This document shows, in pieces, positions 7,327-16,012 of a stretch of 64,000 bases of DNA (positions within the stretch are counted from its first letter, which is position 1; every line of letters starts with the position of its first letter). Source of the DNA: Mycobacterium sp. GA-1841. Lineage in GTDB: Bacteria > Actinomycetota > Actinomycetes > Mycobacteriales > Mycobacteriaceae. A program made the position numbers and the translations under genes. The DNA lies in NCBI RefSeq assembly GCF_001954135.1, contig NZ_MBEQ01000056.1, forward strand, positions 62,001 through 126,000, in the 5' to 3' direction. Under the pieces are notes generated by a model. That model saw only the letters and a list, made by a program, of their open reading frames with translations, was not told where the DNA came from and ran no database searches.

Positions 7327-9483
7327 ATGGCCAGTCCGCACCACGAAGCCATCGACGACTACTTCTCCACCACCGTTTCGGAGTTGGCCGAGACCGCCGA
7401 TCAGCCGTGGCCGGCCGGGTCGGCGCTGACCGAGCGGGATGCATTGGCGCTCTTCGACGTCCAGCTGGCCAGCCGCCATCTCGACCTGGCTGCGCGGTGG
7501 TTGCGGAGCCAGGGCAAGGGGTTCTACACGATCGGATCATCTGGGCACGAGGGCAATGCGGCTGTCGCCGCGGCGCTGCGTCCCACTGACCCGGCGCTAC
7601 TGCACTACCGCTCCGGCGGCTTCTATCTGGCCCGGGCCGCCCAGGTGGCCGGCACCGATCCGGTGCGCGATGTGCTGCTCGGTCTGGTCGCCGCGACCGA
7701 GGAGCCGATCTCCGGCGGGCGGCACAAGGTGTTCGGCCGTCATGACCTCAACGTCATCCCACAGACCTCGACGATCGCGTCGCACCTGCCGCGGGCGGTG
7801 GGGGTGGCGTTCTCGATCGCCCGGACCCGCAAGCTCGATGTCTCCTGCCCGTGGCCCGACGATGCGATCACGGTGTGCAGCTTCGGGGATGCCTCGGCGA
7901 ACCATTCCACCGCCGTGGGTGCGATCAACGCCGCGCTGCACGCCGCCTACCAGGGTTTGCCCATGCCTCTGCTGTTCGTCTGCGAAGACAACGGCATCGG
8001 GATCAGCACCAAGACACCACGCGGCTGGGTGGCGCGAAGCTACGCCCACCGCGAAGGGCTGCAATATTTCGCCGCCGACGGCTGCGATCTGATTGCGGCC
8101 TTCGATACCGCACTGGCCGCCGCGCAGTGGGTGCGCAGCCACCGCAAACCCGCGTTCCTGCACTTGGGTACGGTCCGGTTGATGGGCCACGCCGGGTCGG
8201 ACTATGAACCGGGCTATCGCAGGCCCGACGAAATCCTGGCCGAATACGATCGCGACCCGGTGCTCAACACCGCGAGAATCCTTGTCGCACACGGCATACT
8301 GACGCCCGTCGAGGCGATCGGACGGTATGAGGCCAAACGCCGTGAGGTGATCGGCCTGGCCGGGGAGCTCAGCCGGTCCGCACAACTCGACAGTGCGCCG
8401 GCGGTGATGAAGCCGCTGCGCGACACTCTCGACGAAGCCCGGGCTGTGTCGGTGGCCAGTGCGGCGGAGCCCGGCGGCACACCGTTGACCCTGGCGCTGG
8501 CCATCAACCGCACCCTGAAAGACGTGCTGGCGCAGTATCCGGAGGCGATCGTGTTCGGCGAGGACGTCGCGCACAAGGGTGGCGTCTATGGCGTCACGCG
8601 CGGTCTGCAGAACACCGCGGGACCCGCCCGGGTATTCGACACACTCCTCGACGAACAGACCATTCTCGGCTTGGCGCTGGGGGCCGGGATTTCGGGTCTG
8701 GTCCCGATTCCGGAGATCCAATATCTGGCTTACCTGCACAATGCCGCCGATCAGATTCGCGGCGAGGCAGCCACTCTGCAGTTCTTCTCCAACCGCCAGT
8801 ACCGCAACCCGATGGTGGTGCGGATCGCGGGCTACGGGTACCAGAAGGGTTTCGGCGGGCATTTCCACAATGACAATTCGATCGCCGCGATCCGCGACAT
8901 CCCCGGTGTGGTGATCGCCTCTCCATCTCGACCCGACGATGCCGCGGGCATGCTGCACACCTGCGTTGCCGCCGCGAAAACCGCCGGCGCCGTGTGCATC
9001 TACATCGAGCCGATCGCCCTCTACCACACCAAGGACCTCTATTCGGACGGTGATCAGCAATGGCTCGCGCCTTATCCGGCCCAACCGGTGCGCATCGGGC
9101 AGGCCCGCACCTACGGTGAGGGTGCCGACCTGACGATCCTGACCTTCGGCAACGGGGTGTGGATGAGTCTGCGGGTGGCCCGCCGCCTGGCCGAGGCCGG
9201 AATCGGGACGCGGGTGGTGGACCTGCGTTGGCTGGCACCGCTGCCGGTCGAGGACATGCTGCGCGAGGCGCAGTCAACCGGACGGGTGCTCATCGTGGAC
9301 GAGACCCGTCACAGTGGCGGTGTGGGGGAGGGCGTGCTGGCCGAACTCCTGGACCGCGGGTATCAGGGCCGGGTGAATCGGGTGGCCAGCGCCGACAGCT
9401 TCATCCCGCTCGGCGATGCTGCGCTGCAGGTGTTGCTGTCCGAGGACACCATCGAGGCCGCCGCGGTGAAGTTGGTCGGCTGA
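7327..9483 (+). CDS. Thiamine-diphosphate 2-oxoacid dehydrogenase E1, fused alpha and beta subunits
   Basis: A 718-residue fusion. Residues about 1-340 match the E1 alpha subunit: GKGFYTIGSSGHEG, then the ThDP-binding motif from FGDASANHSTAVGAINAALH (GDA instead of GDG, near residue 186) to LLFVCEDNGIGIS. Residues about 380-718 match E1 beta: IVFGEDVAHKGGVYGVTRGL and PEIQYLAYLHNAADQIRGEA, ending in the transketolase C-terminal domain. It should decarboxylate a (probably branched-chain) 2-oxoacid and pass the acyl group to a lipoyl E2 not encoded in this window. The start has AGGAGG upstream (CTCAGGAGGCCAG). A 36-bp gap separates it from a CoA-transferase gene, suggesting an acyl-CoA catabolic operon. 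Confidence 0.9.
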   Translation: MASPHHEAIDDYFSTTVSELAETADQPWPAGSALTERDALALFDVQLASRHLDLAARWLRSQGKGFYTIGSSGHEGNAAVAAALRPTDPALLHYRSGGFYLARAAQVAGTDPVRDVLLGLVAATEEPISGGRHKVFGRHDLNVIPQTSTIASHLPRAVGVAFSIARTRKLDVSCPWPDDAITVCSFGDASANHSTAVGAINAALHAAYQGLPMPLLFVCEDNGIGISTKTPRGWVARSYAHREGLQYFAADGCDLIAAFDTALAAAQWVRSHRKPAFLHLGTVRLMGHAGSDYEPGYRRPDEILAEYDRDPVLNTARILVAHGILTPVEAIGRYEAKRREVIGLAGELSRSAQLDSAPAVMKPLRDTLDEARAVSVASAAEPGGTPLTLALAINRTLKDVLAQYPEAIVFGEDVAHKGGVYGVTRGLQNTAGPARVFDTLLDEQTILGLALGAGISGLVPIPEIQYLAYLHNAADQIRGEAATLQFFSNRQYRNPMVVRIAGYGYQKGFGGHFHNDNSIAAIRDIPGVVIASPSRPDDAAGMLHTCVAAAKTAGAVCIYIEPIALYHTKDLYSDGDQQWLAPYPAQPVRIGQARTYGEGADLTILTFGNGVWMSLRVARRLAEAGIGTRVVDLRWLAPLPVEDMLREAQSTGRVLIVDETRHSGGVGEGVLAELLDRGYQGRVNRVASADSFIPLGDAALQVLLSEDTIEAAAVKLVG

Positions 9484-9519
9484 CACGGGGGCGAGCTCGG
9501 CGCTTGATAGCTTGACCGG

Positions 9520-10749
9520 ATGACGGAACCTGTGACGCCGGATCTGACCCGCCCCCTGGCCGGGGTCCGGATCATCGAGATCTCCAGTTTTGTCGCGGTG
9601 CCGCTGGCCGGCATGACGCTGGCCCAGTTGGGCGCCGAGGTGGTGCGGGTGGATCCCATCGGCGGCGCCGCCGACTATCGCCGCTGGCCGCTCACCGACG
9701 AGGGGGAGAGCATCTACTGGGCCGGGCTCAACAAGGGCAAGCGTTCGGTGGCCGTCGACTTGCGTTCGTCCGAAGGCCAGGAGCTGGTGCAGCGGCTGAT
9801 CGCCGAGGCGGGCGTGCTGATCACCAATGTGGCGGGACGGCAGTGGCATTCGTACGACGTACTGTCGGCGTTGCGTCCCGACCTGGTCCACGTGGAAGTG
9901 TCCGGGCGTGCCGATGGCGGCACCGGAGTGGATTACACCGTCAATGCCGGGTTGGGCTTCCCGCTGGTCACTGGTCCGGCTCAGCTGGCCGCCCCGGTCA
10001 ACCACGTGCTGCCGGCGTGGGACGTCAGCTGTGGGCTGTACGTGGCGCTGGCGGTGAGCGCCGCGCTGCGCCACCGCGATTCCACCGGTGAGGGCGCACG
10101 GATCAACGTTCCGTTGGAGAACGTCGCGCTCGCCACCGCGGGCAATCTGGGTTTCCTGACCGAGGTGATGATCAACGGCACCAGTCGCGAACGGCTCGGC
10201 AACACGCTGTACGGCACGTACGGGCAGAACTTCACCAGCAGTGACGGGGTCGGGTTCATGCTCGTCGCGCTGACAGGCCGGCACTTCCGTGACCTCACCG
10301 AGGTCACCGGGACAACCAAAGCCGTTGCTGCCCTTGCCGAGGCATTCGGCGCCGACTTCACCGACGAGGGGCAGCGCTACACCCACCGCGACGCCCTGAC
10401 CGGCCTGTTCACGTTGTGGTTCAGCGAGCACACCGCCGAGGAGATCAGCGCCGCACTCTCGGGTACGTCGGTGCTGTGGGAGCGCTACCGCAGCTTCGCC
10501 GAAGTTGCGGTCGACGAGCGGGTGGTCACCAATCCGCTGTTCACCCCGCTGGAGCAACCGCGCATCGGCACCTATCTGGCACCCGGGTTACCGGTGTCGA
10601 TCGGCGGGGTATATCCGCCCGCCGTCGCTGCCCCCGCACTCGGTGACGACACCACGTCGGTGCTGGCCGAACATCTCGGGCTGAGCCGCGAAGACATCGC
10701 CGCGCTGACCGAAACGGGCACGGTGGCAACAGGTTCCGACGCTTCGTGA
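9520..10749 (+). CDS. Class III (CaiB/BaiF) CoA transferase
   Basis: A 409-residue family III acyl-CoA transferase of normal length. The N-terminal Rossmann part reads GVRIIEISSFVAVPLAGMTL followed by LGAEVVRVDPIGGAADYRRW; the catalytic aspartate is probably in PAWDVSCGLYVALAVSAALR near residue 167. It moves CoA between carboxylic acids, activating a substrate with CoA from a donor acyl-CoA. It lies 36 bp after the E1 fusion and overlaps the next thioesterase by 4 bases (GTGA), so the three form one operon. Donor and acceptor are unknown. Confidence 0.88.
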   Translation: MTEPVTPDLTRPLAGVRIIEISSFVAVPLAGMTLAQLGAEVVRVDPIGGAADYRRWPLTDEGESIYWAGLNKGKRSVAVDLRSSEGQELVQRLIAEAGVLITNVAGRQWHSYDVLSALRPDLVHVEVSGRADGGTGVDYTVNAGLGFPLVTGPAQLAAPVNHVLPAWDVSCGLYVALAVSAALRHRDSTGEGARINVPLENVALATAGNLGFLTEVMINGTSRERLGNTLYGTYGQNFTSSDGVGFMLVALTGRHFRDLTEVTGTTKAVAALAEAFGADFTDEGQRYTHRDALTGLFTLWFSEHTAEEISAALSGTSVLWERYRSFAEVAVDERVVTNPLFTPLEQPRIGTYLAPGLPVSIGGVYPPAVAAPALGDDTTSVLAEHLGLSREDIAALTETGTVATGSDAS

Positions 10750-11537
10750 GTGCGCTGCTGGAGCTGCTGGACCTACAGGCCGCTGGTGAGGCGTTCACCG
10801 GCACGGCCAGTGGGCCGGCCGGCAAGCGCGCCTACGGTGGCTTGTTGGCCGCGCAAAGTCTGGCGGCCGCCTGCCGGACTGTCGGCGATGACCGTGCGCC
10901 CACCAACATGCACCTACAGTTCCTGCGCGGCGGGGATGCGGGGGAGGCTGCCGAGTACCGCGTGCAGCAGGTGTACGACGGGCGTACCGCCTCGGCGCGG
11001 CGGGTCGAGTCCTTTGAACACGGCCGGATGCTGACGACGGGCACGGTGTCCTTCGCGACCGCACTGGCCGGTCCCGAGCACGGCAGCCTTTCGTCGTCGC
11101 ACGATCCCGAGGCGCTGCCGCAGACCGGTCCACCCGGGCCCGCGCCGTCGCTGCCCCTCGACGAGTTCGACATTCGCGTCGCCGACACCGGGGCCGGCGA
11201 GGAGTTCACGCGGCGGATGTGGTGGCGGGTCACCACGGCGCTGCCCGATGATCCGCTGGTGCACACGCTGATCGCGGTGTACATCACCGACCTGTACGGG
11301 ATCGACCCAGCGCTGGCCGTGCACGGGCACAGCATGCGGTCCCGAAGTCACCGCAGTGGCACCACGGATTCGTCGATCTGGTTTCACCAGCCGCTGCGTG
11401 CCGATCAGTGGAATCTGCTGGAATCACGGTCCCCGGCTGCCGCACGGGGGCGGGGGCTGATCACCTCCAGCCTGTTGCGCGCCGACGGTGCGGTTGCCGC
11501 CACTCTGGTGCAGGAGGGCCTGGTCGCCGAGCGGTGA
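10746..11537 (+). CDS. Acyl-CoA thioesterase (TesB-like double hotdog)
   Basis: A 263-residue protein. The N-terminal hotdog contains FTGTASGPAGKRAYGGLLAA, where GGLLAAQSL is typical of the family; the C-terminal hotdog includes LAVHGHSMRSRSHRS and DSSIWFHQPLRADQWNLL, ending in RGLITSSLLRADGAVAATLV. It hydrolyses acyl-CoA to free acid and CoA. The GTG start at 10746 overlaps the CoA-transferase stop. With an E1 enzyme and CoA transferase in the same operon, it likely resets CoA pools or releases a product acid. Confidence 0.85.
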   Translation: MSALLELLDLQAAGEAFTGTASGPAGKRAYGGLLAAQSLAAACRTVGDDRAPTNMHLQFLRGGDAGEAAEYRVQQVYDGRTASARRVESFEHGRMLTTGTVSFATALAGPEHGSLSSSHDPEALPQTGPPGPAPSLPLDEFDIRVADTGAGEEFTRRMWWRVTTALPDDPLVHTLIAVYITDLYGIDPALAVHGHSMRSRSHRSGTTDSSIWFHQPLRADQWNLLESRSPAAARGRGLITSSLLRADGAVAATLVQEGLVAER

Positions 11538-11955
11538 GTAGGGGTCCCGGCACGCCGGTCGGATCGGTGGCAGCTTTCGGAGGGAGATCCGATGTGCCCG
11601 ACTATGAGCGACTTCTCAGCGACAATCGCCACTGGAGTAACCCACGAACCACCAATCACATTGTCGCTCAGGGTATTTGACACTCGTGCCGCACCGGTAT
11701 CTTCCGCCTCATCTGTCCAGTGCCCGGTTGTGAGCGACTCCGTCGCTGATAGGCGAGCAGATCGTCACCTGCTCACATTCCGCGGCGCGCCGTAGGGATG
11801 GCTGCGTACGGGGCCTGCGTTGATCACCGCGATGATGCAGTGGCGGTCGTTCGAGTAGTGGATTTGCGACGCGCCGCCTGTGGATGAACTCTGCGCTGGG
11901 GATAACTCGGTCGGTCGGAGCCGGTTCTGTCGGTCCTCGTCCGCACGGTGTGCGT
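11538..11955. other. 418-bp intergenic region upstream of yraN
   Basis: No convincing gene. The stretch is less GC-rich than its neighbours. It holds a 9-bp inverted repeat, AGCGACAAT at 11618-11626 and ATTGTCGCT at 11660-11668, separated by 33 bases. The related words GAGCGACTT (11607-11615) and GAGCGACTC (about 11733) recur. A 67-codon frame at 11592-11795 has no recognisable product and codon use unlike the neighbours. The region probably carries the promoter of the yraN-comM-dprA operon; no promoter could be assigned with confidence. Confidence 0.5.
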
Positions 11956-12324
11956 ATGGATTCCTTGACACGAGCCGAGATCGGCGCACTGGGTGAGCAG
12001 TTGGCCGTCGAGCATCTGACGGCGCAGGGGTTGCGTCCGTTGGTGCGCAATTGGCGATGCCGTTATGGCGAGCTGGATGTGATCGCCGAGGAGGTCGCCA
12101 CGAACACCGTGGTGTTCGTGGAGGTCAAAACCCGCACCGGCGACGGGTTCGGCGGGATCGCCGAAGCGGTGACCGCGCAGAAGGTGCGCCGGATCCGGCG
12201 GCTGGCGGCGCTGTGGTTGGCCGAGCAGACGGTTCGGTACGCGGCCTTGCGGATCGACGTCATCGGGATCCGCATCGGACGCCGCCGAGAACCCGAACTC
12301 ACCCACCTCAAGGGAGTGGGCTGA
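11956..12324 (+). CDS. yraN: YraN/UPF0102 family putative endonuclease-fold protein
   Basis: A 122-residue member of UPF0102 (Rv2898c-like). It begins MDSLTRAEIGALGEQLAVEH and carries the restriction-endonuclease-like signature: E in GELDVIAEE and the VFVEVKTRTGDGFG motif (E-x-K) near residue 58. Family members have a nuclease-like fold, but their cellular role is not well established. ATG 11956 gives the normal family length. The gene is directly followed (1-bp gap) by comM and then dprA, as in other mycobacteria, which hints at DNA handling. Confidence 0.85.
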   Translation: MDSLTRAEIGALGEQLAVEHLTAQGLRPLVRNWRCRYGELDVIAEEVATNTVVFVEVKTRTGDGFGGIAEAVTAQKVRRIRRLAALWLAEQTVRYAALRIDVIGIRIGRRREPELTHLKGVG

Positions 12325-12325
12325 A

Positions 12326-13837
12326 ATGGGTTTGGGGAGAGCGTATTCGGTGGCGGTGCGCGGTGTCGACGGCGTGATCGTGGAGATCGAGGCCGATATC
12401 GCCTCGGGGTTGCCCGGTGTGCACCTGGTGGGGTTGCCCGACGCTGCGTTGCAGGAGTCACGGGATCGGGTTCGGGCGGCGATCACCAACTGTGGCAACG
12501 AATGGCCGATGTCGCGGTTGACGCTGGCGCTGTCACCGGCGACGCTGCGCAAGGTGGGGTCGGTCTACGACGTGGCTTTGGCCGCGGCCGTGCTGTCGGC
12601 CCATACCAAGACAGTCTGGGCACGTCTGGAGAAGACGGTGCTGCTGGGGGAACTCGCCCTTGACGGTCGGGTCCGCCCGATCCGCGGTGTGCTGCCCGCG
12701 GTGCTGGCCGCCAAGCGGGAGGGCTGGCCCATGGTGGTGGTCCCGGTCGACAACCTGGCCGAGGCCAGTCTGGTCGACGGAATCGAAGTGGGCGGCGTGC
12801 GTTCGCTACGCCAGTTGCAGGCTTGGTTGGCCGGCAAAGGTGCTCTCACCGGTCGTGTCGTGGTATCGGGGCACCAGTCCGAACCGGTGGCGGATCTGGC
12901 CGATGTGGTCGGCCAGAGCCAGGCGCGCTACGCCGTCGAGGTTGCCGCCGCGGGCGCGCATCATCTGATGCTGACCGGGCCACCCGGTATCGGGAAAACC
13001 ATGCTGGCGCAGCGGCTGCCGGGCTTGCTGCCGGCGCTGTCGTTTCAGGAGTCGCTGGAGGTGACGGCGATCCATTCAGTGGCCGGACTGCTGGCCGACG
13101 ATACGCCGTTGATCACCCGACCGCCCTTCGAGGCCCCGCATCACACCTCGAGTGTGGCGGCACTGGTGGGAGGCGGCAGTGGGTTTGCCCGTCCCGGTGC
13201 GGTCAGTCGGGCTCACCGGGGTGTCCTCTTTCTCGACGAATTCGCCGAGATGGGCTCGAGCACATTGGAGGCGCTGCGAACCCCGTTGGAGGACGGTGAG
13301 ATCCGATTGGCCCGTCGGGACGGGGTGGCGTGTTACCCCGCGCGGTTCCAGTTGATCCTGGCGGCGAACCCATGTCCGTGTGCCCCGCCCAAACCGGCCG
13401 ACTGCACCTGTTCGGCCCAGGCACGGTTGCGTTATCGAGGCAAGCTGTCAGGGCCGCTGGTGGATCGCGTCGACCTGCGGGTGCAGTTGAACCCGGTCAG
13501 TGCCGGGGCATTCGCGCCGCAAGACGAGGAATCCAGCGCCGTCGTTCGCGAGCGGGTCGCCATGGCCCGTCTCGCCGGCCAAGACCGTTGGAGAACTTAC
13601 GGATTCGCAACGAATGCCGAAGTCAGCGGTCCGCTGCTGCGACGAAAGTTCCGGTTGCCCAAAGCCGTGATGGCACCGTTGCGGTCTGCAGTCGAGCGCG
13701 GCGTCATCAGTATCCGCGGCGCTGACCGGTGTTTGCGGGTCGCGTGGACACTTGCGGACCTGGCCGGGCGGACCATGCCCGCGCGCGAGGACGTGGCAAC
13801 GGCCTTGAGCTTCCGTGAGGCCGGGGGTGTGTCATGA
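12326..13837 (+). CDS. comM: YifB/ComM family Mg-chelatase-like AAA ATPase
   Basis: A 503-residue protein (Rv2897c-like). The N-terminal ChlI-fused domain reads GLGRAYSVAVRGVDG and EADIASGLPGVHLVGLPDAA. The AAA core has Walker A GPPGIGKTMLAQ at about residue 218, Walker B GVLFLDEFAEM, and a C-terminal Mg-chelatase domain. A Cys-rich segment, NPCPCAPPKPADCTCS, near residue 350 is typical of the family. In naturally competent bacteria ComM is a helicase that helps branch migration during integration of transformed DNA; in mycobacteria the role is unproven. It overlaps dprA by 4 bases. Confidence 0.9.
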   Translation: MGLGRAYSVAVRGVDGVIVEIEADIASGLPGVHLVGLPDAALQESRDRVRAAITNCGNEWPMSRLTLALSPATLRKVGSVYDVALAAAVLSAHTKTVWARLEKTVLLGELALDGRVRPIRGVLPAVLAAKREGWPMVVVPVDNLAEASLVDGIEVGGVRSLRQLQAWLAGKGALTGRVVVSGHQSEPVADLADVVGQSQARYAVEVAAAGAHHLMLTGPPGIGKTMLAQRLPGLLPALSFQESLEVTAIHSVAGLLADDTPLITRPPFEAPHHTSSVAALVGGGSGFARPGAVSRAHRGVLFLDEFAEMGSSTLEALRTPLEDGEIRLARRDGVACYPARFQLILAANPCPCAPPKPADCTCSAQARLRYRGKLSGPLVDRVDLRVQLNPVSAGAFAPQDEESSAVVRERVAMARLAGQDRWRTYGFATNAEVSGPLLRRKFRLPKAVMAPLRSAVERGVISIRGADRCLRVAWTLADLAGRTMPAREDVATALSFREAGGVS

Positions 13838-15003
13838 CCGATGAGGTGCGACGGGCGTGGGCTTACCTGTCCAGGGTCGCCGAGCCGCCGTGCCCGGAAT
13901 TGACGGCCTTGGTCAAGCAGGTCGGACCGATCGACGCGGCACATCGAATCAAAGCCGGAAAACTCGACCCCGACCTGATGAGTGTGGTCGAGGCGCGACG
14001 CGGCTTGGACTGCGCCGCACGTGATCTGGAGGTCCTCGATCGGATGGGAGGTCGGTTGATCACCCCCGACGAGGATGAATGGCCGTTGCTGCAGTTTCGC
14101 GCCTTCGCGGGGTTGACGGGAAACAAGCGTCCCAACGGCCATCCACCGCTGGTGCTGTGGGCCGTCGGACCTGCGCGGCTCGATGAGGTGACGCAGCGCG
14201 CGGCGGCGATCGTCGGCACGCGAGCGGCCACCGCCTACGGCGAGCACGTCGCGGCTGACCTCGCTGCCGGGCTGGCCGACCGCGAAGTGACGGTGGTGTC
14301 CGGCGGCGCTTACGGCATCGACGGGGCCGCGCACCGCTCAGCGCTGGCATGTGAGGGCGTGACGGTTGCGATCGTGGCCGGTGGTATCGATAACCCGTAC
14401 CCGTCCGGTCACAACGCACTGTTTCACCGAATCCGCCAAGAATGCCTTCTGATCAGCGAATATCCGCCGGGTGTCCCGCCGGGACGGCTACGGTTTCTCA
14501 CCCGCAACCGGTTGGTGGCGGCACTCTCCGGCGCGACGGTGGTGGTGGAAGCCGGGCTGCGCAGTGGTGCGGCCAATACGGCGGGATGGGCCACCGCGAT
14601 GGGCCGGCCGGTGTGTGCGGTACCGGGACCGGTGACCTCGGCCGCCTCGGCGGGGTGCCATGTCTTGCTGCAGCGGAAGGACGTGCACCTCGTCGGGCGG
14701 GCCGAGGAGGTCGTCGAACTCGTCGGCCACATCGGGGAATTGGTCTGCGAGCCCGAGCATCCGGCCGGACCGCTCGACGGGCTCGCGCCGGACGAGAAAC
14801 GCGTGTACGACGCTTTGCCTGCGCGCGGTGCGCACACCGTGGACGAGATCGCGGTGCTTGCCGCGCTTGCCCCGCATCAAGTGCTGGGCCCGTTGACGAT
14901 GTTGGAACTCAACGGTCTGGTCGAAAGCACCGACGGATGTTGGCGGATCGTGCGTCGGCGCCGGCCTTGTGCACCGGCAGGCGGCGCACCCACGTCGGCA
15001 TGA
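13834..15003 (+). CDS. dprA: DNA processing protein DprA (Smf)
   Basis: A 389-residue DprA/Smf protein (Rv2896c-like). The Rossmann-type DNA_processg_A domain starts around AAIVGTRAATAYGEHVAADL near residue 126 and includes VVSGGAYGIDGAAHRSAL, AGGIDNPYPSGH and GAANTAGWATAMGRPVCAVP. A C-terminal winged-helix-like segment (VDEIAVLAALAPHQVLGPL) follows. DprA loads RecA on incoming single-stranded DNA in transformable bacteria. ATG 13834 overlaps the comM stop. In M. tuberculosis the next gene is viuB; here thiocyanate hydrolase genes intervene. Confidence 0.92.
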   Translation: MTDEVRRAWAYLSRVAEPPCPELTALVKQVGPIDAAHRIKAGKLDPDLMSVVEARRGLDCAARDLEVLDRMGGRLITPDEDEWPLLQFRAFAGLTGNKRPNGHPPLVLWAVGPARLDEVTQRAAAIVGTRAATAYGEHVAADLAAGLADREVTVVSGGAYGIDGAAHRSALACEGVTVAIVAGGIDNPYPSGHNALFHRIRQECLLISEYPPGVPPGRLRFLTRNRLVAALSGATVVVEAGLRSGAANTAGWATAMGRPVCAVPGPVTSAASAGCHVLLQRKDVHLVGRAEEVVELVGHIGELVCEPEHPAGPLDGLAPDEKRVYDALPARGAHTVDEIAVLAALAPHQVLGPLTMLELNGLVESTDGCWRIVRRRRPCAPAGGAPTSA

Positions 15004-15135
15004 GCCGCCGGGCGAAAATCACGCCGATCTGCTGTGGGGCGTGGTCACCCGGTGTTAGCTTCGATTGATCACGTAACTCGCAACCTCGGCATGCTGCGCA
15101 CCGCACACGGCAACACCGGGGATGGGGGGTGGAAG

Positions 15136-15975
15136 ATGAGTACCGCAGCTGACCGCGCCGCTCAACTGAACTTGGTCGGACGCTTGAAATCGGCATACCC
15201 GGAATTGCCCGACGCGCCGACGCCGGACCTCCTCGATCACGACAGGCTCACCGCCTACCTCAAACCGGTGCACGATGTCGGCGGCGAGCCGGATGCACCG
15301 ATGAAGTACGAGAACAAGGCATACGAGTACTGGGAGCACATGACCTATGTCATGTGTGAAGTCCTCGGCTGGCGGGGCATCTGGCTGTCCGAGGAACGGC
15401 GTCGAATGTGCAACGTCGATGTCGGACGCGCCGTCTATCAGGGTTTCCCGTACTACGGCCGGTGGCTCGTGTCGGTCGCGCGGGTCCTGATCGAAAAGCA
15501 CCACATCGGCTTGACCGAACTGTCCGAACGCATGGCCGAAGTCCAGGAACGCTACGCCGGCGGGCTGTCCGGCAAGCGTTTGGAGGCCCGGCCCAAATGC
15601 GAAGGGGACGGCTCGACGGTCCGGCGCAACAGCCACGTCACGCATGCCAAGGGCAAAGGTGACCCGCAGGTCTACGCCGGCCGAGCGGGTGAACCCAAGT
15701 TCAAGGTCGGCGACCCGGTCGTGGTCCGCGAACTACCCGTGATTTTCTACACGCGCACACCTGAATACGTGCGCGGCGCCCGCGGGAAGATCGCCGCGGT
15801 GGCCTACGAGAGTCCGGCCGCCGAGGACGAAACCTGGGACCGCACCGACGCCCGCCCGGAGTGGTTCTACGTGGTTAGCTTCACGATGGCAGACCTCTGG
15901 GACGGCTATACGGGAACGGCCACCGACACGTTGAGAACCGAGATCCCCGAGCGCTGGTTGCAGGCAGCCGGTTGA
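15136..15975 (+). CDS. Thiocyanate hydrolase, fused beta and alpha subunits
   Basis: A 279-residue protein. Residues about 40-155 match the thiocyanate hydrolase beta subunit: HDVGGEPDAPMKYENKAYE, LGWRGIWLSEERRR, NVDVGRAVYQGFPYYGRWL. Residues about 165-279 match the alpha subunit with its SH3-like barrel: KFKVGDPVVVRELP, FYTRTPEYVRGARGKI, YESPAAEDETWD and a TEIPERWLQAAG tail. In the Thiobacillus thioparus enzyme these are separate polypeptides; here they are one chain, the arrangement seen in nitrile hydratase beta, but with thiocyanate-hydrolase sequence. With the gamma subunit it should convert thiocyanate and water to carbonyl sulfide and ammonia. ATG 15136 follows GGGGGGTGGAAG; an upstream ATG at 15091 is less likely. 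Confidence 0.88.
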   Translation: MSTAADRAAQLNLVGRLKSAYPELPDAPTPDLLDHDRLTAYLKPVHDVGGEPDAPMKYENKAYEYWEHMTYVMCEVLGWRGIWLSEERRRMCNVDVGRAVYQGFPYYGRWLVSVARVLIEKHHIGLTELSERMAEVQERYAGGLSGKRLEARPKCEGDGSTVRRNSHVTHAKGKGDPQVYAGRAGEPKFKVGDPVVVRELPVIFYTRTPEYVRGARGKIAAVAYESPAAEDETWDRTDARPEWFYVVSFTMADLWDGYTGTATDTLRTEIPERWLQAAG

Positions 15976-16012
15976 CGTCGTCGGGATAGAGCCTCCGTAC
16001 GAAGGACACACC

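Noticed and set aside
7597..9084. A 495-codon minus-strand frame opposite the E1 fusion gene
   Set aside because: Same cause: an antisense shadow of a well-supported enzyme, no domain or start site.
11592..11795. Small 67-codon gene
   Set aside because: Low third-position GC, no homology recognised and no operon context.
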